Both the position numbers and the translations under genes were made by a program. From an uncultured Clostridia bacterium (GTDB lineage Bacteria; Bacillota; Clostridia; Oscillospirales; Ruminococcaceae), in assembly GCA_947624555.1 (NCBI GenBank), contig CANQKW010000001.1, forward strand, positions 62,001 through 126,000: a DNA stretch of 64,000 nt, read 5' to 3'. Below, one piece after another: positions 48,325-58,259 of this stretch. How positions within the stretch are numbered: the first letter of the stretch is position 1; each line of letters starts with the position of its first letter. The notes beneath the pieces are model-generated. The model saw only the letters and a program-made list of their open reading frames with translations. It was not told the origin of the DNA and searched no databases.

Positions 48325-50382
48325 CTATTTCTTTTCTCTTGTATCATTCAGATAATCGTCGATAGCTCTGTGGAGCTTTTCAACTACTTCTTCAAGAGAT
48401 ATATCCCTAAGCTGTGCGCCTGCCATTGACTGGTGTCCGCCGCCGTCGTCGACTTTGTTTCCCATACTCTCCATAATGACCTGAACGTTTATTTTTCCTA
48501 AAGAACGCGCACTTATGCTCCAGCCGTTCTCGATAGGATAAACCGTGAAAGAGGCGTCAACGTTCCTGATATACAGCATTTCGTCAGCAGCCTGTGAGCA
48601 GACAATTCTTAATCCCTGAAAATCTTCCTCAACGACCGAAATTGCACATCTTGCCCTGTAGATTTTTGCGGAAGAAATTACCTCCGACTTTTTCATTTTG
48701 CTCTCGATAGGCATATCAAAGAGCTTTTTGACCTCGATAGTATCTGCGCCTATCTTCTTCAGATAAGCCGCCGCCTCGAACGTAGAAACGCCCGAACGCA
48801 TTACAAAATCCTTTGTATCGAGTGTAATTCCTGCAAGAAGAGCCTCTGCTTCAAGCGGCGTCAAAAGGATATTACTGCTGAAATACTGAATAAGCTCCGT
48901 TACAAGCTCTGCCGCAGACGACGCATTGCTCTCGTGGCACTTAACAGCCGCCTCTGTGATAGCTCCTGCGCTTAATCTGTGGTGATCTATAATAACTACC
49001 CTGCTCTTAGGGGAAAGCTCGTACAAAGACTTGTCCTCGAGTTTTTTCAGAATATGCGTATCCACGATTATAAGCACAGATTTTGACGTTATCCATTGTT
49101 CTGCCTCCTCAGGTTCAATAACCACGGGCGTGTCATAATCCGAAAACCTGTCGATAAGCTGTTTGGCATTGGTTTTGGTGCTGTCGTGAAAACGTGCGAC
49201 GGTATATGCCGGAATACCCATTCTTCTTATAGCGCAGGTAAGACCGATAGCCGAACCGGCACTGTCGAAATCCGCATAACTGTGACCCATTATGTACACA
49301 GTATCCGCAGTTGCTATAAGATTTTTGATATTTTCTGCGGCAAGGCGAATTTTTACCTTACCGGTTCTTTCCTTACCGGGAGAAATTGCACCGAAAGCGG
49401 TAAATCCGTTTGAAGTTTTTACAAGAGCCTGGTCGCCGCCTCTTTCGAGAGCCTTATCAAGCATTTCCGACGCAAACCGTTCTCCTTCGGCAAGCGTCGA
49501 CGCAGTATCGCCCACTCCTATCGAGAGAGTAACAGCCGCTCTGTCACGCACAATAATCTCGTGAGCTTTGTTTATCAGCGACATTTTCTCATCAATCATT
49601 TCATTGAGATAGCGTCTTTCCAGCACAATAAGGAATTTGTCTCCCGTTATCTTTTTCAGGACCGCCTTTTTCTCGGCAAAATACTCTTCGATAAGCCTGT
49701 CTACCTGAATTGTAACGTATGCTCTCTCGCTCTCTTTTGCTCCCGAAAGCAGTTCCTCATAATTATCTACCATTACGATCATAACCACGGGTCTGCCCAT
49801 TTCATAATCGTTTCTGAGCTTTTTAAAATCGGTTATTTCCCGAAAAATCAGCATTGTAATGGTTTCTTTCAGTATCTCGCCGTTTTCCTTAGGAAAAATC
49901 GTACGCTTGCGTATCTTTTCATCAACAGCAAACTCGTGCGGTACGGAATAAACTCTGAACCACCTGTCGCCGTACCGTATCTCTCTTCCGTCTGAGCCGA
50001 AAAGCTCAAGCGGCATATCTGTCACGGGGTCGATAGAGCTTTGTTCTTCATTCGGAGAAAAAAACACGCCGTTAAATTCTTCGTTGCTCCAGATAATACT
50101 TCTGTCGCTGTCAACGACTGCTATAGGCAAAGGAAAGCCTATCAGAGAAAGGCTGTCCGTACCTCGTATCTCGCTGCTCAACTGGTCAAAATACCAATAT
50201 TCGCTCTGCCTTATCTGAAGAAGTTTTCCCAAAACCAAAGCAGATACTCCCAGAACAACGGGAAGTGTTATCCAGAACATAAGCGGATCCTGACGGAAAA
50301 CATAAACATCTACCGCCGTAAGCATTATTACAAGAGTACAGACCGCAACAAAAAGCACATTGCTTTTGTAGAAATTCCTCAT
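48325..50382 (-). CDS. gdpP: Cyclic-di-AMP phosphodiesterase GdpP-like (PAS, degenerate GGDEF, DHH/DHHA1)
   Basis: GHSYADFDSAGSAIGL; VVIIDHHRLS; DDGGGHQSMAGAQL; between rplI and rnjA. Confidence 0.95.
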   Translation of the reverse strand: MRNFYKSNVLFVAVCTLVIMLTAVDVYVFRQDPLMFWITLPVVLGVSALVLGKLLQIRQSEYWYFDQLSSEIRGTDSLSLIGFPLPIAVVDSDRSIIWSNEEFNGVFFSPNEEQSSIDPVTDMPLELFGSDGREIRYGDRWFRVYSVPHEFAVDEKIRKRTIFPKENGEILKETITMLIFREITDFKKLRNDYEMGRPVVMIVMVDNYEELLSGAKESERAYVTIQVDRLIEEYFAEKKAVLKKITGDKFLIVLERRYLNEMIDEKMSLINKAHEIIVRDRAAVTLSIGVGDTASTLAEGERFASEMLDKALERGGDQALVKTSNGFTAFGAISPGKERTGKVKIRLAAENIKNLIATADTVYIMGHSYADFDSAGSAIGLTCAIRRMGIPAYTVARFHDSTKTNAKQLIDRFSDYDTPVVIEPEEAEQWITSKSVLIIVDTHILKKLEDKSLYELSPKSRVVIIDHHRLSAGAITEAAVKCHESNASSAAELVTELIQYFSSNILLTPLEAEALLAGITLDTKDFVMRSGVSTFEAAAYLKKIGADTIEVKKLFDMPIESKMKKSEVISSAKIYRARCAISVVEEDFQGLRIVCSQAADEMLYIRNVDASFTVYPIENGWSISARSLGKINVQVIMESMGNKVDDGGGHQSMAGAQLRDISLEEVVEKLHRAIDDYLNDTREKK

Positions 50383-50436
50383 TTTACCACAACCGTTCCA
50401 TAAGAAATAATTCTCTTAAAAAGGCAGAAATTATAA

Positions 50437-52356
50437 TCACACTTCCATTATTATCGGAAGTATCATCGGACTGCGTTTGGTTTCACGGTAGATATAATCC
50501 GAAAGCTCATCGCGCATTGCCGACTTGATATTGCCCCACTCTCGGACGTTTCTTTCAACGAGATTATCAAGAACCTGTTTCATAAGCTCTCTTGCCTCAT
50601 CGAGCAGCTCTTCGCTCTCACGGACATAAACAAAGCCTCTCGATACGATTTCGGGTCCGGAAACCACCCTGCCCGTTTCACGCTCGATAGTTGCTGCAAT
50701 TACAATAACTCCATCTTCAGAAAGATGCTTTCTGTCACGAAGAACAACACTTCCCACATCGCCGACGCCGAAACCGTCCACAAGCACAGCTCCCGCAGGA
50801 ACAGTTCCCGTCATTTTCATATCCACGCCGTCTGTTTCAAGGACATCGCCCAAACCGCTTACAAAAATATTCTCTTTGGGAATGCCCATACCTTCAGCCA
50901 AAATTGCGTGTTTTTTAAGGTGCTTGTACTCTCCGTGAATAGGAACAAAAAACTTCGGCTTAGTCAGCGAAATCATCATTTTAAGCTCTTCCTGGCAAGC
51001 GTGTCCCGAAACGTGCACCTCGTACATACTTTCGTAAATGACCTCTGCTCCCTGTTTCATAAGCTCGTTTACTACCTTTGTGACGAGCTTTTCGTTGCCC
51101 GGAATGGGGTTTGCCGAAATTATGATAAAATCATTCGGAGTAATAGTTACCTGCTTATGGTCGCCGCTTGACATTCTTGATAATGCGGAAAGCGGCTCGC
51201 CCTGACTTCCCGTTGTTGCGATAACAAGCTCAGACGGGTCGTAATTATTCACTTCGTCTATATCAATAAGCGTTTTTTCGGGAACTTTTATATAATTAAG
51301 CTCAACGGCTTTTGCGATAACATTTGTCATACTTCTTCCCGAAACCGCTACTTTTCTGCCCTGCCTCAGCGCCTCGTCGATAATTTGCTGAATTCTGTGG
51401 ATATTGCTTGAAAACGTTGCAATAATTATACGCTTGCCCTCTGCCCTGTTGAACAGCCCCCGAAAGCTTTCGCCGACGCTTTTTTCGCTTTTTGTATAGC
51501 CGGGACGCTCAACATTCGTGCTTTCGCTCATAAGAGCGAGAACTCCTCTGTTTCCCAACTCTCCGAAACGAGCCAGATCAATAATTCCGCCCTCGATAGG
51601 CGTGTAATCGACTTTAAAATCTCCCGTATGGACTATAACTCCGGCAGGAGTATGGATTGCAAGCGCACAGGAGTCGGGTATTGAGTGATTTACTCTTATA
51701 AATTCCACCGACATACAGCCCATACGCACATTCTGACGGGGTTCGACAACGTTAAGAGAGGTCTGCGACAGAAGTCCGTGCTCTTTAAGCTTGCCCTCTA
51801 CAAGTCCCAGAGTGAGCCGTGTGCCGTAAATCGGTACATTGATTTTCTTTAGCAGGTAAGGCAATGCGCCGATATGGTCCTCGTGTCCGTGAGTAATTAC
51901 AATTCCTCTGAAACGTTCTTTGTTTTTTTCAAGATAGGTAAAATCGGGAACCACCAGATCCACGCCGAGCATATCTTCATCAGGAAAAGCAAGACCGCAG
52001 TCCACGATAAACATATCGTTGCAGCATTCGTAAACGTACAAATTCTTTCCTATTTCGTTCAGTCCGCCGAGTGCGGTAAATTTAACGGGTGCAGAACGCA
52101 CGGGCTTTCTCTGGACAGGCGCAGCCTGCTTATTTCTCCCGAGAACAGGCTCTCCGACAGGCGTACGGCGCTTTGCGGGCACAACGCTGCCCTGATGTCG
52201 AACTCTTTCGACTGCCAAACGCTCTGAAGGTAATGTATCCGCAACGTTTTGCCTTTTAACAGGAACGGCATTTCTCTGTCTTTCCTGCTTATTCTGCCTG
52301 TTGTCTGCGGATTTGTCAAATTCCGCATAATTACTTTTGTTAGACAATAATCCCAT
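50437..52356 (-). CDS. rnjA: Ribonuclease J
   Basis: ITHGHEDHIGALPYLLKKINVPIYGTRLT; VSGHACQEELKMMISLTKPKFFVPIHGEYKHL. Start at MGLLSNKSN preferred. Confidence 0.96.
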   Translation of the reverse strand: MGLLSNKSNYAEFDKSADNRQNKQERQRNAVPVKRQNVADTLPSERLAVERVRHQGSVVPAKRRTPVGEPVLGRNKQAAPVQRKPVRSAPVKFTALGGLNEIGKNLYVYECCNDMFIVDCGLAFPDEDMLGVDLVVPDFTYLEKNKERFRGIVITHGHEDHIGALPYLLKKINVPIYGTRLTLGLVEGKLKEHGLLSQTSLNVVEPRQNVRMGCMSVEFIRVNHSIPDSCALAIHTPAGVIVHTGDFKVDYTPIEGGIIDLARFGELGNRGVLALMSESTNVERPGYTKSEKSVGESFRGLFNRAEGKRIIIATFSSNIHRIQQIIDEALRQGRKVAVSGRSMTNVIAKAVELNYIKVPEKTLIDIDEVNNYDPSELVIATTGSQGEPLSALSRMSSGDHKQVTITPNDFIIISANPIPGNEKLVTKVVNELMKQGAEVIYESMYEVHVSGHACQEELKMMISLTKPKFFVPIHGEYKHLKKHAILAEGMGIPKENIFVSGLGDVLETDGVDMKMTGTVPAGAVLVDGFGVGDVGSVVLRDRKHLSEDGVIVIAATIERETGRVVSGPEIVSRGFVYVRESEELLDEARELMKQVLDNLVERNVREWGNIKSAMRDELSDYIYRETKRSPMILPIIMEV

Positions 52357-52644
52357 AAAAATCCTTTCTGAAAAAAGCGCAACAACCCCTTGCAGCACCG
52401 TATTGCGGCAAAAGAAATATTGCATACAGCTCTTTGTTCATTTTTTGCCTTGAAAATTTGAAAATTATATGTATATGGAATAAAAGTCCGAAACCGCAGA
52501 AAACATTACTGAAAAAATAAGCAAAAATGAACAAAATTAGACTGTAAAATCACTTAATATTAAAAAGAGTAACCCTTCCTCAATATTCCACCTATAAAAT
52601 TAAGCCCGGATATAATTTTTTTAAACAGAAAATACATACATATT

Positions 52645-52673
52645 ATTATACAACTTTTTTCCGAAAAAGTCAA
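52645..52673 (-). promoter_or_regulatory. Putative promoter for rnjA operon, leaving a long leader
   Basis: Minus strand TTGACT-17 nt-TATAAT. Confidence 0.6.
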
Positions 52674-52890
52674 GAGATTTTTTTCCTGTCGTTTCAGGCG
52701 GCGGTTTCGTGAAAAAAATTTGTACGACCTGTTTTATCCGCTTTTAATTTCCTTTAATATCGTGAAAAAAGCAGAGAAACATATCTGTGTGACATTTTCT
52801 TCGAAACAAATTCAATCATTTTTGCGATATTGCTTTTTTGAATAAAAACTCATATAGATTTATCAACAAAAAGAGAGGCGCAGCATTATT

Positions 52891-54018
52891 ATGTTCAAAA
52901 AACTCACTAAAATATTTTCGGGAACGGCAGCGGCGGCGGCAGCCTTTTTAACGGCTGCTTTATGCTGTTTTTATGCCGTACTTCCCTGTAATATAAGCGT
53001 TGCCGCAGAAGGCTTTGAGGGAGGCGGCTTTTCTGCGGCTGTATTAAAGCAAACTGACAGCGGTCTATGCTATTATATCGGAGATATTCCGATAAAAACG
53101 GCATTCGCTGTCGCAAAGGAAAGAAAATCCGTGGTACTGTGCGGTACTCCGTTCGGGATAAAACTGCGTTCGGACGGGGTTATGGTAATTTCTTCCGTAG
53201 AACATTCTCCTGCCGCAGAGGCAGGTATAAAATCCGGAGATATTATCACCGAAGTAAACGGCAGAAATGTATTTACAAACTCAGAATTTTCGGATGCTGT
53301 TCAGCAAAATCCCCACGGGACAAGCATTATTCTTGAACGTGACGGAGATGAGATCTGCATTGCTCTCACTCCCGAAAATCACGGCGGACAGCTCCGTGTG
53401 GGACTTTATGTCCGTGACAGCGCCGCAGGAATAGGAACGCTTACCTTCTGCGACAGCGAAACAGGCATATTCGGCGGACTGGGACACGCTGTAAGCGATA
53501 CTTCAACAGGCAGCGAAATCCCTCTGAAAAGCGGAGAAATAACCCAAGCGGATATTTTTGACGTTGTAAAATCAAAGGAAGGCACAGCAGGAGAGCTTTG
53601 CGGCAAAATCATTTCCGACTGCATTATCGGAGAAATCTCGCAGAATACTCCTTCGGGTGTTTTCGGCACGCTTTATGAGCCTGTTTCGGGCATAGAATAC
53701 GAAACCTCCTTCCGTCACGAGGTACACACGGGAGCAGCGACTATTCTTGCCACCGTAAACGGAGAAGAACCGAAAGAATATTCCATAGAAATAGAACGGA
53801 TAAATCTTTTTGACCTTGAAGGCTCAAAGGGAATGGTTATAAGAATAACAGACGAAGAACTTCTGGAAAAAACAGGCGGCATAGTACGGGGAATGAGCGG
53901 TTCGCCGATAATACAGGACGGAAGATTTGCAGGAGCGGTTACTCACGTTCTGGTAAACGACCCCACCAGAGGTTACGGGATTTTTGCCGAAAATATGATT
54001 GAAACGGCGTATTATTAA
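52891..54018 (+). CDS. spoIVB: SpoIVB peptidase (PDZ plus S55 serine peptidase)
   Basis: PDZ HSPAAEAGIKSGDIITEVNGR; GGLGHAVSDTSTG; GIVRGMSGSPIIQDGRFAGAVTHVLVNDPTRGYGIFAENM. Confidence 0.95.
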   Translation: MFKKLTKIFSGTAAAAAAFLTAALCCFYAVLPCNISVAAEGFEGGGFSAAVLKQTDSGLCYYIGDIPIKTAFAVAKERKSVVLCGTPFGIKLRSDGVMVISSVEHSPAAEAGIKSGDIITEVNGRNVFTNSEFSDAVQQNPHGTSIILERDGDEICIALTPENHGGQLRVGLYVRDSAAGIGTLTFCDSETGIFGGLGHAVSDTSTGSEIPLKSGEITQADIFDVVKSKEGTAGELCGKIISDCIIGEISQNTPSGVFGTLYEPVSGIEYETSFRHEVHTGAATILATVNGEEPKEYSIEIERINLFDLEGSKGMVIRITDEELLEKTGGIVRGMSGSPIIQDGRFAGAVTHVLVNDPTRGYGIFAENMIETAYY

Positions 54019-54029
54019 GCCAAAGTTTC

Positions 54030-56348
54030 TTATCGCTGTGCAGCGGCAAGCACACGGACATCAAACTCTCCGTTCGTGTTAGGATAGACCTCCGCCCTGG
54101 AGTTATCGGGCAGCTCTCCCGAAATAATTCTTCCGCCCAACATATCCTCTATTTTGGAAGTAATTCTGCGGCGGAGAGGTCTTGCCCCCATTCCTTCTTC
54201 GGAAACGCTTTCGCAGAGCTTTTTCACGGTTTCTCTGCCAAAAGTAAGCTCTATTCCTCTTGAAAGCGCTCTCTGAGCCACGTCATTCAGCATTTTAAGA
54301 CAAATTCTTTCAAGATTTTCGGCAGACAGCCGCTCAAAAACTATGACATTATCAATTCTGTTGAGCAATTCGGGACGAAATTCTTTTTTAAGAGCTTTCA
54401 TCACATCGGAGCAGTCGTTTGTATTCTCGCCAAAGCCCACGTTTCTTCTTACCAGCTCCTCCGCACCGATATTTCCCGTCATAATGATAATCGAGCTTTT
54501 AAAATCGGCGGTTCTCCCGTCAGAACCTGTCAGTTTTCCGTCCTCCAGAATTTGCAGCAAAACATTCAAAACATCGGGGTGAGCCTTTTCGATCTCATCA
54601 AAAAGCACCACAGAATAAGGCATTGAGCGTACTTCTCTGATAAGTCTGCCTTCCTGCTCGCTGCCTACATATCCGGGAGGAGAACCGATAAGCTTTGATA
54701 TCGAATGTCTTTCGGCAAATTCTGACATATCAAATCGGATAAGCCGCTTTTCATCACCGAAAACAGCCTCTGCGGCGGCTCTGCAAAGCTCCGTTTTTCC
54801 TACTCCTGTCTGACCTAAAAACAAAAACGAACCTATCGGGCGTTTTGGGTCACGCAGACCTGCTCTTCCGCGTCTTATCGCCTCTGCAACCAAAGAAATC
54901 GCCTTTTCCTGACCTATAACTCTGCTGCAAAGCCTGTCCTCAAGGTGTTCTAAACGCTCGCTTTCATTTTCGGAAAGCCTGCCGACAGGTATTCCCGTAA
55001 TCATAGACGCCGCTTTGGCAATATCCTCCTCGTCAACAACAACTCTGTCCCCCCGAATACGCTCTTTTACTGTCCGAAGAAGAGTGTTTCTCTCGACTGT
55101 ATGTGACGCCCTTGCCGCAGCAGAAGCCTCGTCAAGAAGGTCTATCGCTTTGTCGGGAAGTCTGCGGTCGTTCATATACCTTTCAGAGAGAGAAACCGCC
55201 GCCTCAATCGCCTTATCGGTAATAATCACCTTATGATACTCTTCAAAACGGGGTCTTAAACCGTTAAGAATACCGATAGTTCTCTCTTCATCGGGCTGTT
55301 CGACATTTATCGGCTGAAAACGCCGCTCTAAGGCGCTGTCTTTTTCAATAAATCTGCGGTATTCGGTGGTTGTGGTAGCGCCTATCAGACTGATTTTTCC
55401 CCTTGCAAGCAGCGGTTTCAGGACGCTTGCTGCGTCAATTGCACCTTCTGCCGCTCCCGTGCCTACGATCATATGAATTTCATCTATAAACAGAATAATT
55501 TCGGGATTTGCCGCAGCCTCTTCAAGTACGCCTTTAAGCCGCTCTTCAAAATCGCCCCGATACTTTGCACCGCTTAGAACAGCCGCAAGATCTACCGAAA
55601 AAACACGTTTTTCGCACAACTCAGCAGGAACGCTTCCTGCGGCAACACGCTGTGCAAAACCCTCTACAACGGCTGTTTTTCCCACTCCTGCGTCGCCTAT
55701 AAGGCAGGGATTGTTTTTGCTCCTTCTGAGGAGGATTTGTACCATTCGTTCAATTTCCGCATCTCGTCCGATAACAGGGTCAAGCCGTCCCTCACGGGCA
55801 AACTCCGTAAGCTCGCAGGCATATTTCGCAAGCTGCGGAAAATCATTCTTAGCAGTTGTTTTTTTGGCTTTGACATCGGATTTTCGTAATGTTTCGTCAA
55901 ATCTCTGCGGCTCGTATTTTTTTGCGGTCATACCGGCATAAATTCTCGAAACAGACTCCGCCGGGAGCATAGAATATCCCGTACTTCCCTTATCAGAAAG
56001 CAAAGAAATCATAATATGCTCTGTTCCGACAAAGTTGTCCGCACGGGTCACGGCATAATTTCTTGCGTTCAGCAAAAGCCTCTTCAGTCTGGGAGAAAAA
56101 TCATTTTCACAAAGCGTACACGGAGCAGATGTTCCCACTCTGTCTTTCAGCAAAAGCACGAGATTTCGGAAAAAAATACCCTCTCTGGCAAGCACTACTC
56201 CTGCCGCACTTTCGGTATTTTTAGCCAAAGCGCACAGCAAATGCTCACTTCCGACATATTTGTGTCCCATTTGCCCCGCAATTGTCACGGCGTTTGAAAG
56301 AGCCTCAGCCGCCTTAGCCGAAAAATTCGGCAAATTATGATTTTCCAT
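54030..56348 (-). CDS. Clp ATPase (ClpA/ClpC-like) with Clp_N domain and minimal middle region
   Basis: Clp_N (SAKAAEALSNAVTIAGQMGHKYVGSEHLLCALAK); two AAA modules ([26 protein letters not shown]). Confidence 0.92.
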   Translation of the reverse strand: MENHNLPNFSAKAAEALSNAVTIAGQMGHKYVGSEHLLCALAKNTESAAGVVLAREGIFFRNLVLLLKDRVGTSAPCTLCENDFSPRLKRLLLNARNYAVTRADNFVGTEHIMISLLSDKGSTGYSMLPAESVSRIYAGMTAKKYEPQRFDETLRKSDVKAKKTTAKNDFPQLAKYACELTEFAREGRLDPVIGRDAEIERMVQILLRRSKNNPCLIGDAGVGKTAVVEGFAQRVAAGSVPAELCEKRVFSVDLAAVLSGAKYRGDFEERLKGVLEEAAANPEIILFIDEIHMIVGTGAAEGAIDAASVLKPLLARGKISLIGATTTTEYRRFIEKDSALERRFQPINVEQPDEERTIGILNGLRPRFEEYHKVIITDKAIEAAVSLSERYMNDRRLPDKAIDLLDEASAAARASHTVERNTLLRTVKERIRGDRVVVDEEDIAKAASMITGIPVGRLSENESERLEHLEDRLCSRVIGQEKAISLVAEAIRRGRAGLRDPKRPIGSFLFLGQTGVGKTELCRAAAEAVFGDEKRLIRFDMSEFAERHSISKLIGSPPGYVGSEQEGRLIREVRSMPYSVVLFDEIEKAHPDVLNVLLQILEDGKLTGSDGRTADFKSSIIIMTGNIGAEELVRRNVGFGENTNDCSDVMKALKKEFRPELLNRIDNVIVFERLSAENLERICLKMLNDVAQRALSRGIELTFGRETVKKLCESVSEEGMGARPLRRRITSKIEDMLGGRIISGELPDNSRAEVYPNTNGEFDVRVLAAAQR

Positions 56349-56444
56349 AATAAACACCTCTTTACAAAATCAGGTAATTTTATTATTGACTTTGAGAGAG
56401 ATATTATTCAGATTACCGACGCACAACTTTTTTTAATAATGCTA

Positions 56445-56473
56445 TTGACAGAAGGCTGAAAATGTGGTAAAAT
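56445..56473 (+). promoter_or_regulatory. Putative promoter for the GGDEF gene
   Basis: TTGACA-17 nt-TAAAAT. Confidence 0.6.
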
Positions 56474-56528
56474 AAATCGAATAGTATATAATCGGAGTAG
56501 TCTTATTTTTTTATTTCGAGGTACGTAA

Positions 56529-58247
56529 ATGGAAAAACAAATCACACAGATATATGAGTTTTCAATCAACGAAAAAACGTACGATTTTAGGGAAATAAAT
56601 GCGGCTTTCTATACCTTTCTGGGCACTCGCGTTTACATAACGTTTGAGAGCACGCTTACCGAAAAATCATTTAAAAGTTTAAAAAAATACATCAAGGAAA
56701 AACGCTTTGAAGAAACTTTCCCCATTGAAGTGCTCAGGGATAACAACGAACCTGTTACTATGGCGTGCAAGCTCAGAAAGAAAAATCCGCAGGACGCTTT
56801 TATCGAAGTAAAAATGCTGGAAATAGAACGCTTGTTTGACGGATATTGCAGTCAGCTTATCAGGGAAAAAGAAACCATCGCTTTGCTTGCACAATATGAA
56901 AACAAGTATTACACCTATGACCCGTCGGATAATTCGATAACCTGTTACCTTTATGATGTCGGCAAGGAAATTCTTGGAAATTTCACCCTTGAAGAGTGGT
57001 GCAAAGAGCTTATGAAACATCTTTCCGATGACTGCTCAGAGATTATCCAGAAATTTGCAACAGAACTGAAAAACGGCTCACGGAGCATTGAATATCACAT
57101 AAACAGCGAAAGCAAAAACACCAGCCTGCACCTCACGGGAACGGCTATTTACTCCAGCGACAAGCATATTATGACAGTAGGAAGATTTGGCGAGCCGCAA
57201 GAGTCCTCAATTCACGAATTTGTTCGGCGTGACCAGCTTACGGGTCTTTTCCTCAAAGATAATATTACAAATTTTGCCAAGAGAAGAATAAACGAGCTTA
57301 ATCTACCAACGGCAATTGCAATTATTGATATAGATGATTTCAAGAACGTAAACGACCACTTCGGTCACTCAAAGGGCGATGAGGTCCTTAAAAAATGCGC
57401 CGCAGTTATCGAGGGACAGTCGGACGGGTTTGCAAAAGCAGGAAGAATAGGCGGAGATGAATTTTTACTCATTTTTGATAATTTCCAGAATAAGGAACAT
57501 CTCAGAAACGTTCTCAGAGCAACTAAAAACTCAATTGCCGCTTTGTATAACGATGAAACGGACGGTTTTCACGTTACGTCTTCAATCGGACTTTCGGTTT
57601 ACCCCGAGGACGCAGAGTTAAAATATGACTCTATGTTCAAATTGGCTGACTGTCTGCTGTATCGTGCAAAGAGCAAGGGTAAAAATCGCTATGTCCTGTA
57701 CGACAAGGAAAAGCACGGTTCGGTGGAAAGCATTCTGCAATCGGGTATTCAGGCTGCAAGTCTGCTGGGAAGCAGGGCTATCGAAAAAAGCGAAGTCGTC
57801 TGCAAAATCACAAGTATGGTTCTTGAAGGCAACGAATATCCGATAGACAACATACTTAACGATATTGTAAACTATTTCGATATTGACAGAATTATTGTAT
57901 ACAATAAGACCGACAGGACTGTCGATGCACAGTGCGGAAAATCGCTGCTCAACAGCAAAAAAATCAATGATACCATTGATTATATCTATGACGAAAGAGT
58001 AACAGACGCCTACGAAAAAGGAACGCTGATCGTAAACAATGTAAAACGTTTTCAGGAAAAAGCTCACGAGATTTACGAACTGCTTTGCGAGCAGGGAACG
58101 CTCTCCTTTATTCACCGTGAAATAACCGCAAAAAACGGTAAAAAATATGTGATAAGCTACGAGGCGACGGAAAACCAAATTACCTGGAACCACGAAGATA
58201 TGCACTATTTCAGAATTTTCGATATGGTTTTTGAGAAATGCTTGTAA
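56529..58247 (+). CDS. GGDEF-domain protein (predicted diguanylate cyclase) with C-terminal GAF-like region
   Basis: DQLTGLFLKDNITNFAKRRI...AIIDIDDFKNVNDHFGHSKGDEVLKKCA...AGRIGGDEFLLIF. Confidence 0.92.
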   Translation: MEKQITQIYEFSINEKTYDFREINAAFYTFLGTRVYITFESTLTEKSFKSLKKYIKEKRFEETFPIEVLRDNNEPVTMACKLRKKNPQDAFIEVKMLEIERLFDGYCSQLIREKETIALLAQYENKYYTYDPSDNSITCYLYDVGKEILGNFTLEEWCKELMKHLSDDCSEIIQKFATELKNGSRSIEYHINSESKNTSLHLTGTAIYSSDKHIMTVGRFGEPQESSIHEFVRRDQLTGLFLKDNITNFAKRRINELNLPTAIAIIDIDDFKNVNDHFGHSKGDEVLKKCAAVIEGQSDGFAKAGRIGGDEFLLIFDNFQNKEHLRNVLRATKNSIAALYNDETDGFHVTSSIGLSVYPEDAELKYDSMFKLADCLLYRAKSKGKNRYVLYDKEKHGSVESILQSGIQAASLLGSRAIEKSEVVCKITSMVLEGNEYPIDNILNDIVNYFDIDRIIVYNKTDRTVDAQCGKSLLNSKKINDTIDYIYDERVTDAYEKGTLIVNNVKRFQEKAHEIYELLCEQGTLSFIHREITAKNGKKYVISYEATENQITWNHEDMHYFRIFDMVFEKCL

Positions 58248-58259
58248 TATGGTGATCAT

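Noticed and set aside
52507-52620. Intergenic segment upstream of rnjA considered as a known riboswitch
   Set aside because: No recognisable core of a common riboswitch class by eye; a covariance-model search would be needed.
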